Assembly (NCBI GenBank): GCA_934446065.1
Contig: CAKSDP010000003.1
Location: forward strand, 35,349 to 99,348
Source of the DNA: an uncultured Eubacteriales bacterium
GTDB taxonomy: Bacteria > Bacillota > Clostridia > Oscillospirales > CAG-272
Length of the DNA: 64,000 bases
Reading direction: 5' to 3'
This document shows, in pieces, positions 17,300 to 26,304 of the stretch (position 1 is the first letter of the stretch; each line of letters begins with the position of its first letter). Both the position numbers and the translations under genes were made by a program. Below the pieces are notes generated by a model. It was not told where the DNA came from. It did no database searches and saw only the letters and a program-made list of their open reading frames with translations.

Positions 17300-18118
17300 T
17301 TAGTTATTTTTTCTTTTCGCGGCGTTCCATGCGTCGAGAAGTTCATCATTTGTCATATTTTCGAGTTTACGTCCGCCGGAGTGCGCGATATTCTCCACCT
17401 CGGCGAACCTGTTCGTGAATTTTTCCGACGCGCGGTTCAGCGCGACCTCACTGTCAACTCCGGCGAGACGCGCCACGTTCGTCACGGCAAACAAAAGATC
17501 GCCGATCTCCTCTTCGATATGGTCAAAGTTCTCCGGTAAAACGAGCGCTTCGTCCACTTCCCCGGCTTCCTCGGTGATCTTCGTCATCGCCTCGGCTGCG
17601 GACTCAAAATCAAATCCGGCTTTCGCCGCACGTCCCGCGATCTTCTGCGCACGCATGAGCGCGGGGAGCGAGTGCGGAACGGCGCGCATCGTATCGGTCA
17701 CGCTGCGTCGTTCGGTTTTCTCCTTTTTCTTCGCTTTCTCCCAGATTCCGAGGACATCACCGCTCGTCTCGGCGGTCTTGTCACCGAAAACGTGCGGATG
17801 GCGGTACACGAGCTTACGGGCGATGCCGTCGATCACGTCGTCGAGCGTGAAGTCGCCCGCCTCCTCCTCGATCCTTGCGTGAAAGACTACCTGAAGCAGC
17901 ACATCGCCGAGCTCCTCGCACAGCAGCGCCGCGTCATCGGTATCGATCGCATCGACAGCCTCATACGTTTCCTCGATAAAGCTTTGGCGGATTGATTTAT
18001 GAGTCTGCTCGCGATCCCACGGGCAGCCGTTCTCCGAACGGAGTATCGCCATGATCTCGCGAAGCGCGTCTATATCATATTTCTCGCACTTCAGTATTTT
18101 TTCAATATTCCATTCCAT
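17300..18118 (-). CDS. mazG: Nucleoside triphosphate pyrophosphohydrolase MazG
   Basis: All-alpha NTP pyrophosphohydrolase, 272 aa, with the two MazG domains of the long form. Domain one has GCPWDREQTHKSIRQSFIEE and EELGDVLLQVVFHA (EExxE...D metal motif); domain two has EEIGDLLFAVTNVARLAGVDSE and ALNRASEKFTNRF. It removes non-canonical NTPs and in some bacteria lowers ppGpp-linked signals. GGAGG precedes the ATG. It lies 20 bp after spoVB and is the last gene of the cdaA-to-mazG run. Confidence 0.96.
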   Translation of the reverse strand: MEWNIEKILKCEKYDIDALREIMAILRSENGCPWDREQTHKSIRQSFIEETYEAVDAIDTDDAALLCEELGDVLLQVVFHARIEEEAGDFTLDDVIDGIARKLVYRHPHVFGDKTAETSGDVLGIWEKAKKKEKTERRSVTDTMRAVPHSLPALMRAQKIAGRAAKAGFDFESAAEAMTKITEEAGEVDEALVLPENFDHIEEEIGDLLFAVTNVARLAGVDSEVALNRASEKFTNRFAEVENIAHSGGRKLENMTNDELLDAWNAAKRKNN

Positions 18119-18138
18119 TTCAAAGTCCTCCGTAAAGC

Positions 18139-19773
18139 TCAGTCTCTGAGCAGATGTGCGCGTCCAAGTGCCGCGCTGATCTTATCACCCTTGGGCAGGA
18201 GCCGGACATCTTCGGCAACGACCGCTCCGGTGAAGAAAATAAGGAACAGATACACGATTCCGGCGCACGCGATCGCAACGAGGGTTGACACGGTGTTTCC
18301 GGTAAATCTCGACACGAGAGCATAGCTGCCGAGCGCGGTTGCGGCGCACAGCAAGCCGCAGATGAACGGACGCAGGAACACGCGCCTTATATTCGGGACG
18401 ATATCGGCGTACTTTGACACAAATCTGAAATTGAGGCAGGTGACTGTCAGATAGCACAAAAACGTACTGATCGGCGTTCCTCTCATTCCGATGATCTGAA
18501 TGAGGAAATAGTTTGACACGACCTTGACGACTGCGCCGCAGAGCATTGAAATTACCGGTTTACGCTCCTTGCCGCACGCCTGCAATATTGCGTTTGTGAT
18601 CGAAAGGATGCAGACGAAAAGCGACGATGGTGCAAGCAGGCGCAGCAGCGGATACGCCATCTCGACCGAGGACTCCACACGAAAGAAGAGGCTTAGGATC
18701 GGGCGGGCGAGCGCCGACATACCGAATGCGCAGGGCACGCCGATCAGCACTGCTACGCGGAGCGCCGATTCCATGATCGTGCGGGTGCGTTTTTTATCGC
18801 CTTGGCTGTGCGCGACGGACAGCAGCGGAATTATTGCGGCGGAGATCGGGTATACGAGCACCGGCGGGAGGTTGAACATCGGAACGGCGAGGGTCGTATA
18901 GTTGCCGTAAACGGTGGTCGCCTCGAGCTGGCTCATGCCGGTCTCCTGGAGGAGACGCTGCACGATCACCATGTCGATCATATTCGTAAGGCTCATAACG
19001 GAGGCGCTGATCGTTATGGGGAGCGCCACCTTTACAAGTCTTGCAAGGATCTTCGAGGTAGGTGTGGTTTCGTCGGAAACGCCTGCTATTTCAACGAATT
19101 CGGCGGTATATCTCGTTTCCTTGAACAGAAGCTTTGATATACAGAGGAATATCATTCCGAGCCCCGCGCCGATCGTCAGTCCGAACGCGGCATACGCTGC
19201 GACTATGTGGATCGGATAATTCTGATCGATGGCGTACAGCGCGAGGACGATTCCGACGGCGAGCTTGCAGAGCGCCTCGATCAGCTCCGACACCGCTGTC
19301 GGCACCATCTGCTGAAAGCCCTGAAAATAGCCGCGAAGGGCGCTTGAAATGCAGATAAAGAACAATGTGGGCGCGATGGCCATGATGCAGGCGCTCGTCG
19401 GAGACGCCTTGAGCATTGAAGCAAACGAATCGGCGCCGAATATCATCGCAAGCATTCCGACAAGGCCGATGGCAAAGAACAGCGCCACCGTTGTGCGGAA
19501 TATCTTCTTGATCTGGCGGAGCTGACCTTTTGTCCGCGATTCCGATATGAGTATTGACACGGCGATCGGGAGACCCGACGTTGAGATCATATAAAAGAAT
19601 GTATAGATCGTATACGCGGAGGTGTAGTACCCCATTCCCGTATCGCCGACGACCTTGTTCATCGGTATCTTGAACAAAAGTCCTATCGCCTTAACGAGAA
19701 GGTTGGCAACGGTCAGCACCACAACTCCGGAGAAGAACAGCTTCGTTGAATTCTTGACCTTATTCTGCTTCAT
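18139..19773 (-). CDS. spoVB: SpoVB-like polysaccharide flippase (MVF/MOP superfamily)
   Basis: Fourteen-helix membrane protein of 544 aa. It begins KNSTKLFFSGVVVLTVANLLVKAIG, the typical MOP-family start, and has GTPISTFLCYLTVTCLN near helix 12. SpoVB in Bacillus is needed for spore cortex and probably flips lipid-linked precursors. The position next to mazG, hup and yabPQ is the standard clostridial context. Its ribosome site AAGGAG overlaps the stop of the upstream deaminase gene. Substrate is inferred from family and context only. Confidence 0.88.
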   Translation of the reverse strand: MKQNKVKNSTKLFFSGVVVLTVANLLVKAIGLLFKIPMNKVVGDTGMGYYTSAYTIYTFFYMISTSGLPIAVSILISESRTKGQLRQIKKIFRTTVALFFAIGLVGMLAMIFGADSFASMLKASPTSACIMAIAPTLFFICISSALRGYFQGFQQMVPTAVSELIEALCKLAVGIVLALYAIDQNYPIHIVAAYAAFGLTIGAGLGMIFLCISKLLFKETRYTAEFVEIAGVSDETTPTSKILARLVKVALPITISASVMSLTNMIDMVIVQRLLQETGMSQLEATTVYGNYTTLAVPMFNLPPVLVYPISAAIIPLLSVAHSQGDKKRTRTIMESALRVAVLIGVPCAFGMSALARPILSLFFRVESSVEMAYPLLRLLAPSSLFVCILSITNAILQACGKERKPVISMLCGAVVKVVSNYFLIQIIGMRGTPISTFLCYLTVTCLNFRFVSKYADIVPNIRRVFLRPFICGLLCAATALGSYALVSRFTGNTVSTLVAIACAGIVYLFLIFFTGAVVAEDVRLLPKGDKISAALGRAHLLRD

Positions 19774-19783
19774 TCACAGCTCC

Positions 19784-21061
19784 TTAACCGAGTATTTTTG
19801 CGCGAGTGCGCTCGAAATCGTGTCTCAGACGCTCTATATCTATCGTTGTATATTCACCTCGCTCATAAAGTATGCAGCCGTCGACCATAGTCATGGCGAC
19901 GTCGTCGCGCGATGCGCTGTAAACCATCTCCGAGATGGGATCTCGCTCTCCCCACATTCCGGCGCGATCTGTCGATACAAGGACAAGATCGGCTGTCATG
20001 CCCTCTCGCACCTCGCTCACGGGAGCGCGTCCCTGCGCTGCCATTCCGCCCGCAGTTGCGGCAGAAAGTGCTTCTGCGGCGGGGGCAAGCGCTGCGTCCC
20101 TCTCGTATCCCTTGTGGAGCAGAGCCATGAGCTGCATTTCCGCCATAACATCAAGCTTATTGTTGGAAGCGGAGCCGTCGCTGCCGAGCGCGACCGTCAC
20201 TCCGGCGTCGCGGAGCCGTCTGTACGGCATGATCCCGCTGCCGAGCTTGAGGTTGCTTCTCGGATTGTGCGCGACTGCGGCGCCGTGGCGCTTCAGTATC
20301 TCTATATCGCCGTCGGTGATCCGGACGGCGTGAGCTGCCGTAACGGGCACGTCAAACACGCCGCATTTCTCAAAGAAGGCGGTGGGTGTCATGCCGCGTC
20401 GGGCGATGCCCTCGTTATGCTCGCGCTCCGTTTCGGAGAGGTGGAGCTGTATTCCCGTGCCGTATTTCTTCGCAAGTTCGGCGACATAGCGGGACATACG
20501 CTCCGTATTCGTATACTCGGCATGGAGCGAAAAATCGGCGCGAAGTCTGCCGTCGGCGGCTCCGTCATAATCCCGCACGAGAGCTTCGCCCTCCGCCGCA
20601 CGCTCGTCTTTCGCGGGATCGGCGGTATCGTCAAACGATACGATCGAGCGCGACAGGCGTGCGCGGATACCGGTACTTATTACGCTTTCGGCGATAGCGT
20701 AACAGAAGAAATACATATCGGAGAACGATGTTACGCCGCCGCGCAGCATCTCCGCGATTGCCGCAAGAGAGCCGATATACGCCGCAGCACTGTCAAGCTT
20801 ATCCTCCGCCGGATATATGAAATCCTCGAGCCAGCTCTGTAGCTTCACGTCGCTGCCGATGCCGCGAAGAAGCGTCATGGGCACGTGAGTATGCGCATTC
20901 ACGAATCCCGGCGAGAGTATCCCGCCGACACAGTCGATCACACGCTCGGGGGAGATGCCGTCCGGCACCTCTCCGATCCTTGCGACCTTTGTGCCGTCTA
21001 TAAGGACATCGGTCGGTGCGCCGTCTCCGCCGACGCAGACCGCATTTTTCAGAAGTATCAT
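19784..21061 (-). CDS. mtaD: Amidohydrolase, MtaD-like 5'-methylthioadenosine/SAH deaminase
   Basis: Metal-dependent amidohydrolase of 425 aa. The metal-binding HTH is at 57-59 (NAHTHVPMTLLRG), later HLSETEREH, TAAHAVRI and LGSDGSASNNKLD supply the remaining His and Asp ligands. The overall pattern matches the MtaD/ATZ-TRZ group that deaminates 5'-methylthioadenosine and S-adenosylhomocysteine. Chlorohydrolase-like relatives cannot be excluded by reading alone. GGTGAG lies before the ATG. It is 15 bp after the uridine kinase-like gene. Confidence 0.88.
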   Translation of the reverse strand: MILLKNAVCVGGDGAPTDVLIDGTKVARIGEVPDGISPERVIDCVGGILSPGFVNAHTHVPMTLLRGIGSDVKLQSWLEDFIYPAEDKLDSAAAYIGSLAAIAEMLRGGVTSFSDMYFFCYAIAESVISTGIRARLSRSIVSFDDTADPAKDERAAEGEALVRDYDGAADGRLRADFSLHAEYTNTERMSRYVAELAKKYGTGIQLHLSETEREHNEGIARRGMTPTAFFEKCGVFDVPVTAAHAVRITDGDIEILKRHGAAVAHNPRSNLKLGSGIMPYRRLRDAGVTVALGSDGSASNNKLDVMAEMQLMALLHKGYERDAALAPAAEALSAATAGGMAAQGRAPVSEVREGMTADLVLVSTDRAGMWGERDPISEMVYSASRDDVAMTMVDGCILYERGEYTTIDIERLRHDFERTRAKILG

Positions 21062-21076
21062 ATGCTCACCGTCCGT

Positions 21077-21988
21077 TCATCCGATAAACTCGCGTATTAC
21101 GGAATTCCCGGGCACGAGCGACGGGGATATCGCATACGGGGCTATTGACTCAAGCTTCTCGAGAATATGCTTTGCCGCAGGGTATTCCGAGCTGTACAGA
21201 TCGACTCCGTGCAGGATGTCGCACACCTCGGGGCACATCACGTACAGGTCATACGGCACGGTAGAATCAATGGTGATCTCCGCGTCGGCAGACGGCGGGA
21301 AGATATTCGCTTCCTCGTTTATGCGGACGCCGTCCCACAGGCGGAGCGTGAACTCTCCGTTCGACGATCTGAATTTGTAGTCGCGGAGGAGGCGGCGTAC
21401 AAGCCTGATCTCGTCCGGCAGGAACAGCGTGCCGTCGGCGTTCACCGACGATGCCACGTTTATAAACACGCGGCGTGTTGCGGCGGGGTCGAATGATTTG
21501 TAGATCTCGGGGTACATCGCCTGTATTCCCTCGAAGATGTAGACGTCGTTCTCCTGCGGCACGATCGTCCGGAAGCCGTCGCGGCGGCATTTCTTGAAAT
21601 CATAAATGGGCAGCGACGCTTCCCTGCCGCAGAACAGATCCGATGTGAAGCGCTCAAATGTTTCGAGGTCGAGTGCGCTCGGGGACTCGTAATCCGGCAC
21701 CTGTTTGCGGTCGAGCAGCATATCGCGGTCGAAATAAAAATCGTCGATCGACACGGGCACGACACGTCTTCCCGAATCGGTCAGGTAACCCTCAAGCTTT
21801 CCCGCAGTAGTGGTCTTGCCGGAGCAGGACGGTCCCGACATCGCTACCGTATGGACCGACTCTCCGCTCACGATCTCCTTTGCCGCTGCGGCGACATTCT
21901 CCTCAAAATTCCGCTCCCACATTGATATTACGTCGCCGACTTCGGTCGCGGCGCCAAGTGCAAGCTCGATTATGCGTTCCGTATTCAT
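21077..21988 (-). CDS. Uridine kinase-family P-loop kinase
   Basis: P-loop kinase of about 303 aa from the phosphoribulokinase/uridine kinase family. Walker A GPSCSGKTTT is at 52-61, then VVPVSIDDFYFDRD, then YIFEGIQAMYPEI. The N-terminal 40 residues are helical and unlike ordinary Udk, and the C-terminal third is unusual too, so the substrate is not certain. The ATG at 21988 has GAGAAAGGAT in front; the longer frame runs back into hemZ. Clostridia often carry such a gene near the hemZ/dtd/rel cluster. Confidence 0.85.
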   Translation of the reverse strand: MNTERIIELALGAATEVGDVISMWERNFEENVAAAAKEIVSGESVHTVAMSGPSCSGKTTTAGKLEGYLTDSGRRVVPVSIDDFYFDRDMLLDRKQVPDYESPSALDLETFERFTSDLFCGREASLPIYDFKKCRRDGFRTIVPQENDVYIFEGIQAMYPEIYKSFDPAATRRVFINVASSVNADGTLFLPDEIRLVRRLLRDYKFRSSNGEFTLRLWDGVRINEEANIFPPSADAEITIDSTVPYDLYVMCPEVCDILHGVDLYSSEYPAAKHILEKLESIAPYAISPSLVPGNSVIREFIG

Positions 21989-22031
21989 TTGGATATCCTT
22001 TCTCTCCGGCAGTAACCGGGGCTCTCTGTAT

Positions 22032-23537
22032 TCATCCGTGGTTTTTATAAAACTCGACCGCCCGCGAGCGCATGAGATCTCGTCTTTCGCGCCCGACATC
22101 TCCGGCATGATCCTTTAGATATTCATATGGGTATTTCATCTCAAATATTCGCTCGATCTCCTGCTTTCCGCTCGCCTTGTCAGTAAGCGTCATTCTTGTG
22201 ACGGACGAAGCTCCGACGCCGAACACCGTATGCACCTCTTCCATCATGTAGATATTGTAGAGGCCCTCGCATCCGGGCAGCGCATAGCCGGTATTTTCGA
22301 GATTTGCGACCGTGTTTTTCTGGCGGTACATATAGTACGGGGCGTAACCTTCGGCGCAGAGCATTTTCTGCGCACGGCTGACCGAAATTCCCGCATCCGT
22401 GTTCTCGCGGGAGAAGACGCCCTCCTCCTTGAATTCGGAGGATTTCTTCACCGTGAAGGTATGCACCGTGACATTTTCGGGGCGGAGCGCTGCTACCCTT
22501 CCGAGCGAATCCGCAAAGCTGTCGGCGCTCTCTCCCGGAAGTCCCGCGATAAGGTCAACATTTATCTGCGGGATCCCGGCGGCGCGGGCGGCATCGAATG
22601 CACGGAAAAACTGCTCGGGCGTATGGCTGCGCCCGATATTTTCAAGTATCTGCGGATTCAGCGTCTGCGTATTGACGCTGACGCGGTTAACACCGTTCGC
22701 CCGCAGGATACGCATTTTCTCATCACTGATCACATCGGGGCGGCCCGCCTCGAAATCAAGCTCCGCTGCGTTGTCGCCGAACTCGCGGCGGACGTGCGCA
22801 AGCAGGCGGTCTATCTGACTCTCCGTAAGTATTGCCGGTGTTCCGCCGCCGACATATATTGAAGCGACGGTAAGTCCGAGTTCACGGACGGTATCGGCGA
22901 CAGCCGTAATATCAAGACACAGGGCATCGAGGTATTCCGGAATGAGCGAAAAAAGGCGCGGGGACGCGACGGAGACGAACGAGCAATACCTGCACTTTGT
23001 CGGGCAGAACGGGATCGCGATATATATGCTGCATCTGCCGTTCTCGTCCGGCAGGATGAAGCGCCTTTCCGATTCGGCGACGCTCACCGCGAGCGATGAT
23101 TTATCATCCGACGCGCCGTACACGCTTGTGAGATACGCGGCGCACTCCGCCGGCGTTTTTCCGGAATCGAGCAGAGCCGATGCGACGCGTGCGGGACGGA
23201 CGCCGGTGAGTATTCCCCACGGTGGGATATAGCCCGTAAGCTCGGTTGCCGCGCACTGAAGCGCACGCCCTGCGGCGATCTTTGCGCATTTGTCGGCATC
23301 CGCAAGCGCAAGCTCCGACGTACTGCACGTTTTTTCGGATGATGCGGTTCTGCCGTCCGCCGTAAGCGTGACAGATGCCGCAGCGCCGTCGGGGGTATCG
23401 TGCACCGAGAACTCACACACGGTGGACTCGGCAGCGCGCGCCGCCTCGTCATCCGGGAACTTCTCACCCGGGAAATAGATCAGGCACAGCGTTTCGGCGT
23501 AGTAGCGGTTGATGTTTCCGTTTACGGTCAGCTTCAT
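22032..23537 (-). CDS. hemZ: HemZ/HemN-like radical SAM protein
   Basis: Radical SAM enzyme of 501 aa in the oxygen-independent coproporphyrinogen-oxidase-like family. The FeS cysteines are C178, C182 and C185 in CPTKCRYCSF. Downstream come the YVGGGTPAIL and VSVNTQTLNPQILENIGR motifs and the HemN C-terminal region. The N-terminal 170 residues are an extension typical of HemZ. Many HemZ proteins lack proven coproporphyrinogen activity; no other haem genes are here. The start overlaps the dtd stop by 4 bp (ATGA). Confidence 0.9.
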   Translation of the reverse strand: MKLTVNGNINRYYAETLCLIYFPGEKFPDDEAARAAESTVCEFSVHDTPDGAAASVTLTADGRTASSEKTCSTSELALADADKCAKIAAGRALQCAATELTGYIPPWGILTGVRPARVASALLDSGKTPAECAAYLTSVYGASDDKSSLAVSVAESERRFILPDENGRCSIYIAIPFCPTKCRYCSFVSVASPRLFSLIPEYLDALCLDITAVADTVRELGLTVASIYVGGGTPAILTESQIDRLLAHVRREFGDNAAELDFEAGRPDVISDEKMRILRANGVNRVSVNTQTLNPQILENIGRSHTPEQFFRAFDAARAAGIPQINVDLIAGLPGESADSFADSLGRVAALRPENVTVHTFTVKKSSEFKEEGVFSRENTDAGISVSRAQKMLCAEGYAPYYMYRQKNTVANLENTGYALPGCEGLYNIYMMEEVHTVFGVGASSVTRMTLTDKASGKQEIERIFEMKYPYEYLKDHAGDVGRERRDLMRSRAVEFYKNHG

Positions 23538-24010
23538 TTTTCCGCACTCTCCGCATGACGGACTCCGAGCGCTTCACTGTCGAGGATTATTGTGACGGGA
23601 CCGTCGCCCGACATATCGACCGTCATATCGGCGCCGAACTCGCCGCACTCCGTATGGACGCCGAGAGCGCGAAGCTCCTCTGCAAACATTGAAAAATAGC
23701 TGCGCGCGATATCGGGCGCAAGGCTTTTCGTGAAATCGGGGCGTCTGCCGTGGCGGCACGATGCCGCAAGTGTGAAATTCGGCACGGCGAGAATCTGCCC
23801 GCCTATATCTATGACCGAACGGGACATCTTCCCTCTCTCGTCCGGAAAGATCCGCAGCTCAGCCGCTTTTTTTGCGACGGTACGCAGGTCGGTCTCGCTG
23901 TCGCCGTCCGCAAATCCCGCAAGGATCAACAGCCCCTTGCCGCACTTGCCGACGATATTTCCGTCCACGGTGACCGATGCCGATACAACTCTCTGAAGCA
24001 CTGCTGTCAT
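23534..24010 (-). CDS. dtd: D-aminoacyl-tRNA deacylase
   Basis: Dtd hydrolyses D-aminoacyl-tRNAs, 158 aa. It has TAVLQRVVSASVTVDG, GKGLLILAGFADGDSE and the C-terminal GPVTIILD typical of the family. The conserved SQFTL is PNFTL here, followed by the normal GRRPDFTKS, a small deviation in the active-site strand. GAAAGG precedes the ATG. It lies between rel and hemZ, the usual Firmicutes neighbourhood. Confidence 0.93.
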   Translation of the reverse strand: MTAVLQRVVSASVTVDGNIVGKCGKGLLILAGFADGDSETDLRTVAKKAAELRIFPDERGKMSRSVIDIGGQILAVPNFTLAASCRHGRRPDFTKSLAPDIARSYFSMFAEELRALGVHTECGEFGADMTVDMSGDGPVTIILDSEALGVRHAESAEK

Positions 24011-24041
24011 GTGTTATGCCTTTCGATTGCGAATATTTTTA

Positions 24042-26276
24042 TCAGCTGAAGCCGCGGACTATGCTCGTCACGCTGTTTATGGACTTCAGTCTTGAAACTA
24101 TCGAATTATAGTGGTCGATATCCTTACATCCGACGGTGAGGTTGATTATCACGTCGTCATCCGTATTCTTCTTGGTATTGATCTGTATGATCGAGACCTT
24201 CATATCCGCAAGAGCCATGGAAATATCGGCGATAAGCGATATACGGTTCTCCGCGAATATCTGTATCATTGCCTCGAACGTCTTACGCGAGCGCTCGCCG
24301 ACCTCCTCGCTGTCCCACTCGGCATGTATCCAGCGATTGAAGAACTCGGGGCTTTTCATTCCGCTTATAACATTCGGGCAGTCCCTCTTGTGGATCGAGA
24401 TACCGTAGCCCTTGGTGATATAGCCGATAACGGGATCGCCCGGCAGCGGGTTGCAGCATTTCGCAAACTTGACGGCGCAGCCGTACTGACCGTCCACGAT
24501 TATTCCGCCGGAAGCGCTCTTGTGATGGTGCGCGACAGTCTTGACCTGCGACACATCCGTGATCGGCTGCGCTTCCTCCTCGGGCTTGCACACGCGCTCG
24601 TACTCGTCGCGCAGCTTCACTGCGATCTTTGTTACGGCAAGGCCGCCGTAGCCGATCGTATTGTAGAGATCCTCGGCTTCCTGCATACCGATGCGGTGTG
24701 CGACACCCTCGACGATTTCCGTCTTTTTGTCCTCGGGAATACGCCGCGACAGCTTTGCAAGCTCACGGTCAATCTCGCTGCGTCCGACCTCGATATTGTC
24801 GGAGCGCATCTCCTTCTTGAACCACTGTCTGATCTTATTGCGCGCCTCGCTCGTTTTCACGATCTTGAGCCAGTCACGGCTCGGGCCGCGCGATGCCTGG
24901 GATGTGATGATCTCGACGATCTCGCCGTTCTGCGGAACGCGGTCGATCGGTGCGATCATTCCGTTGATCTTTGCGCCGATCATGCGGTTTCCGACCTCGG
25001 TATGGATCGAATATGCAAAGTCGATTATGGTGGAGCCCTGCGGCAGAGCGACCACGTCGCCCTTCGGGGTAAATACGAACGTTTCGTCGTTGAAGATATC
25101 GTTCTTGAGCGCACTCATGAACTCGTCGGGGTCGATCGTCTCGTTCTCCGTATCAACAAGCTTCGCGATCCACGAAAGCTTCTTGTCGATCTCCTCCTTG
25201 CTGCGCTCGCCGGACTTGTACTTCCAGTGAGCCGCGATACCGTATTCGGCGACATGGTGCATATCCTTGGTACGTATCTGCACCTCAAATGGGATTCCGT
25301 CGCTGCCGATGACGGTCGTATGAAGCGACTGGTACATATTCGGCTTCGGCGTTGAGATATAGTCCTTGAATCTGCCGGGCATGGATTTGAACAGCTCGTG
25401 GATAATTCCGAGCGCGGTATAGCACTCAAGCTCGGTATCGACGATTATTCTGAGGGCGTAGAAGTCGTATATCTCGTCAAAGCTCTTATTCTGGTTGAAC
25501 ATCTTGCGGTAAATGCTGTACACCGTTTTGACGCGCCCCTCGAGGGTAAAGTGTATTCCGTACTCCTCAAGCTTATCGGAGATATACGAGCGCACCTTCT
25601 CGATGAAGTCGCGGTTGCGGCCGTACTTTTTCTCGATATCGGCGCTGACCTCCTTATACCCGATGGGGTCGAGGTATTGCAGAGCGAGATTCTCAAGCTC
25701 CTGCTTGATCTTCTGGATACCGAGACGGTGAGCGAGCGGCGCATACACGTGCATCGTTTCGAGCGCGGTGGTACGTCTCTTGTTCTCCGGCTTTGCGTCG
25801 AGCGTGCGCATATTGTGCAGTCTGTCGCACAGCTTTATGAATATAACACGGATATCCTTCGACATCGCGAGAAGCATTTTACGGATGTTCTCCATATGTG
25901 CTTCTTCTTTATCGACGATACTGATATCCGCCATTTTCGTGAGTCCGTCGACGAGAAGTGCTACATCGTCGCCGAACTTCGAGCGGATCACGTCAAGGCT
26001 CGTTTTATCCGAGCAGTCCTCGATCGTATCGTGAAGAAACGCCGCGCAGATCGAGTCTGTGTCGAGTCCGAGCGCAGCGGTGATCTCCGCGACCGCGACG
26101 GGATGGACGATATACGGCTCACCCGAGTTGCGGAACTGCCCCTCGTGCAGCTCGCGCGCATACTTGAATGCCTCGTATATCTTGTCCATATTGTACTTCT
26201 TACCGCTCGTTTCGAGCATGGTGAAGAACTTGCCGACAAGGGCGTCCTCCTCGGGCGTCAGTTTGATCTCATTCAT
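24042..26276 (-). CDS. rel: Bifunctional (p)ppGpp synthetase/hydrolase Rel
   Basis: Stringent-response enzyme of about 744 aa. The hydrolase HD domain has HDTIED at 82-87. The synthetase domain contains RIIVDTELECYTALG and GRFKDYISTPKPNMYQSLHT. A TGS domain (FVFTPKGDVVALPQGSTIIDFAY) follows, then a conserved Cys motif (AKCCNPLPGDPVIGYIT) and a C-terminal ACT domain. With both catalytic halves intact it should make and degrade ppGpp. The ATG at 26276 has AAAGGATC upstream; the frame extends 15 codons further without one. It lies 28 bp after recJ. Confidence 0.97.
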   Translation of the reverse strand: MNEIKLTPEEDALVGKFFTMLETSGKKYNMDKIYEAFKYARELHEGQFRNSGEPYIVHPVAVAEITAALGLDTDSICAAFLHDTIEDCSDKTSLDVIRSKFGDDVALLVDGLTKMADISIVDKEEAHMENIRKMLLAMSKDIRVIFIKLCDRLHNMRTLDAKPENKRRTTALETMHVYAPLAHRLGIQKIKQELENLALQYLDPIGYKEVSADIEKKYGRNRDFIEKVRSYISDKLEEYGIHFTLEGRVKTVYSIYRKMFNQNKSFDEIYDFYALRIIVDTELECYTALGIIHELFKSMPGRFKDYISTPKPNMYQSLHTTVIGSDGIPFEVQIRTKDMHHVAEYGIAAHWKYKSGERSKEEIDKKLSWIAKLVDTENETIDPDEFMSALKNDIFNDETFVFTPKGDVVALPQGSTIIDFAYSIHTEVGNRMIGAKINGMIAPIDRVPQNGEIVEIITSQASRGPSRDWLKIVKTSEARNKIRQWFKKEMRSDNIEVGRSEIDRELAKLSRRIPEDKKTEIVEGVAHRIGMQEAEDLYNTIGYGGLAVTKIAVKLRDEYERVCKPEEEAQPITDVSQVKTVAHHHKSASGGIIVDGQYGCAVKFAKCCNPLPGDPVIGYITKGYGISIHKRDCPNVISGMKSPEFFNRWIHAEWDSEEVGERSRKTFEAMIQIFAENRISLIADISMALADMKVSIIQINTKKNTDDDVIINLTVGCKDIDHYNSIVSRLKSINSVTSIVRGFS

Positions 26277-26304
26277 TTGGTTGATCCTTTCAAAATCGGC
26301 GGCA

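Noticed and set aside
24111..25355. 414-codon plus-strand frame opposite rel
   Set aside because: Antisense to a conserved gene, with no motif of its own.
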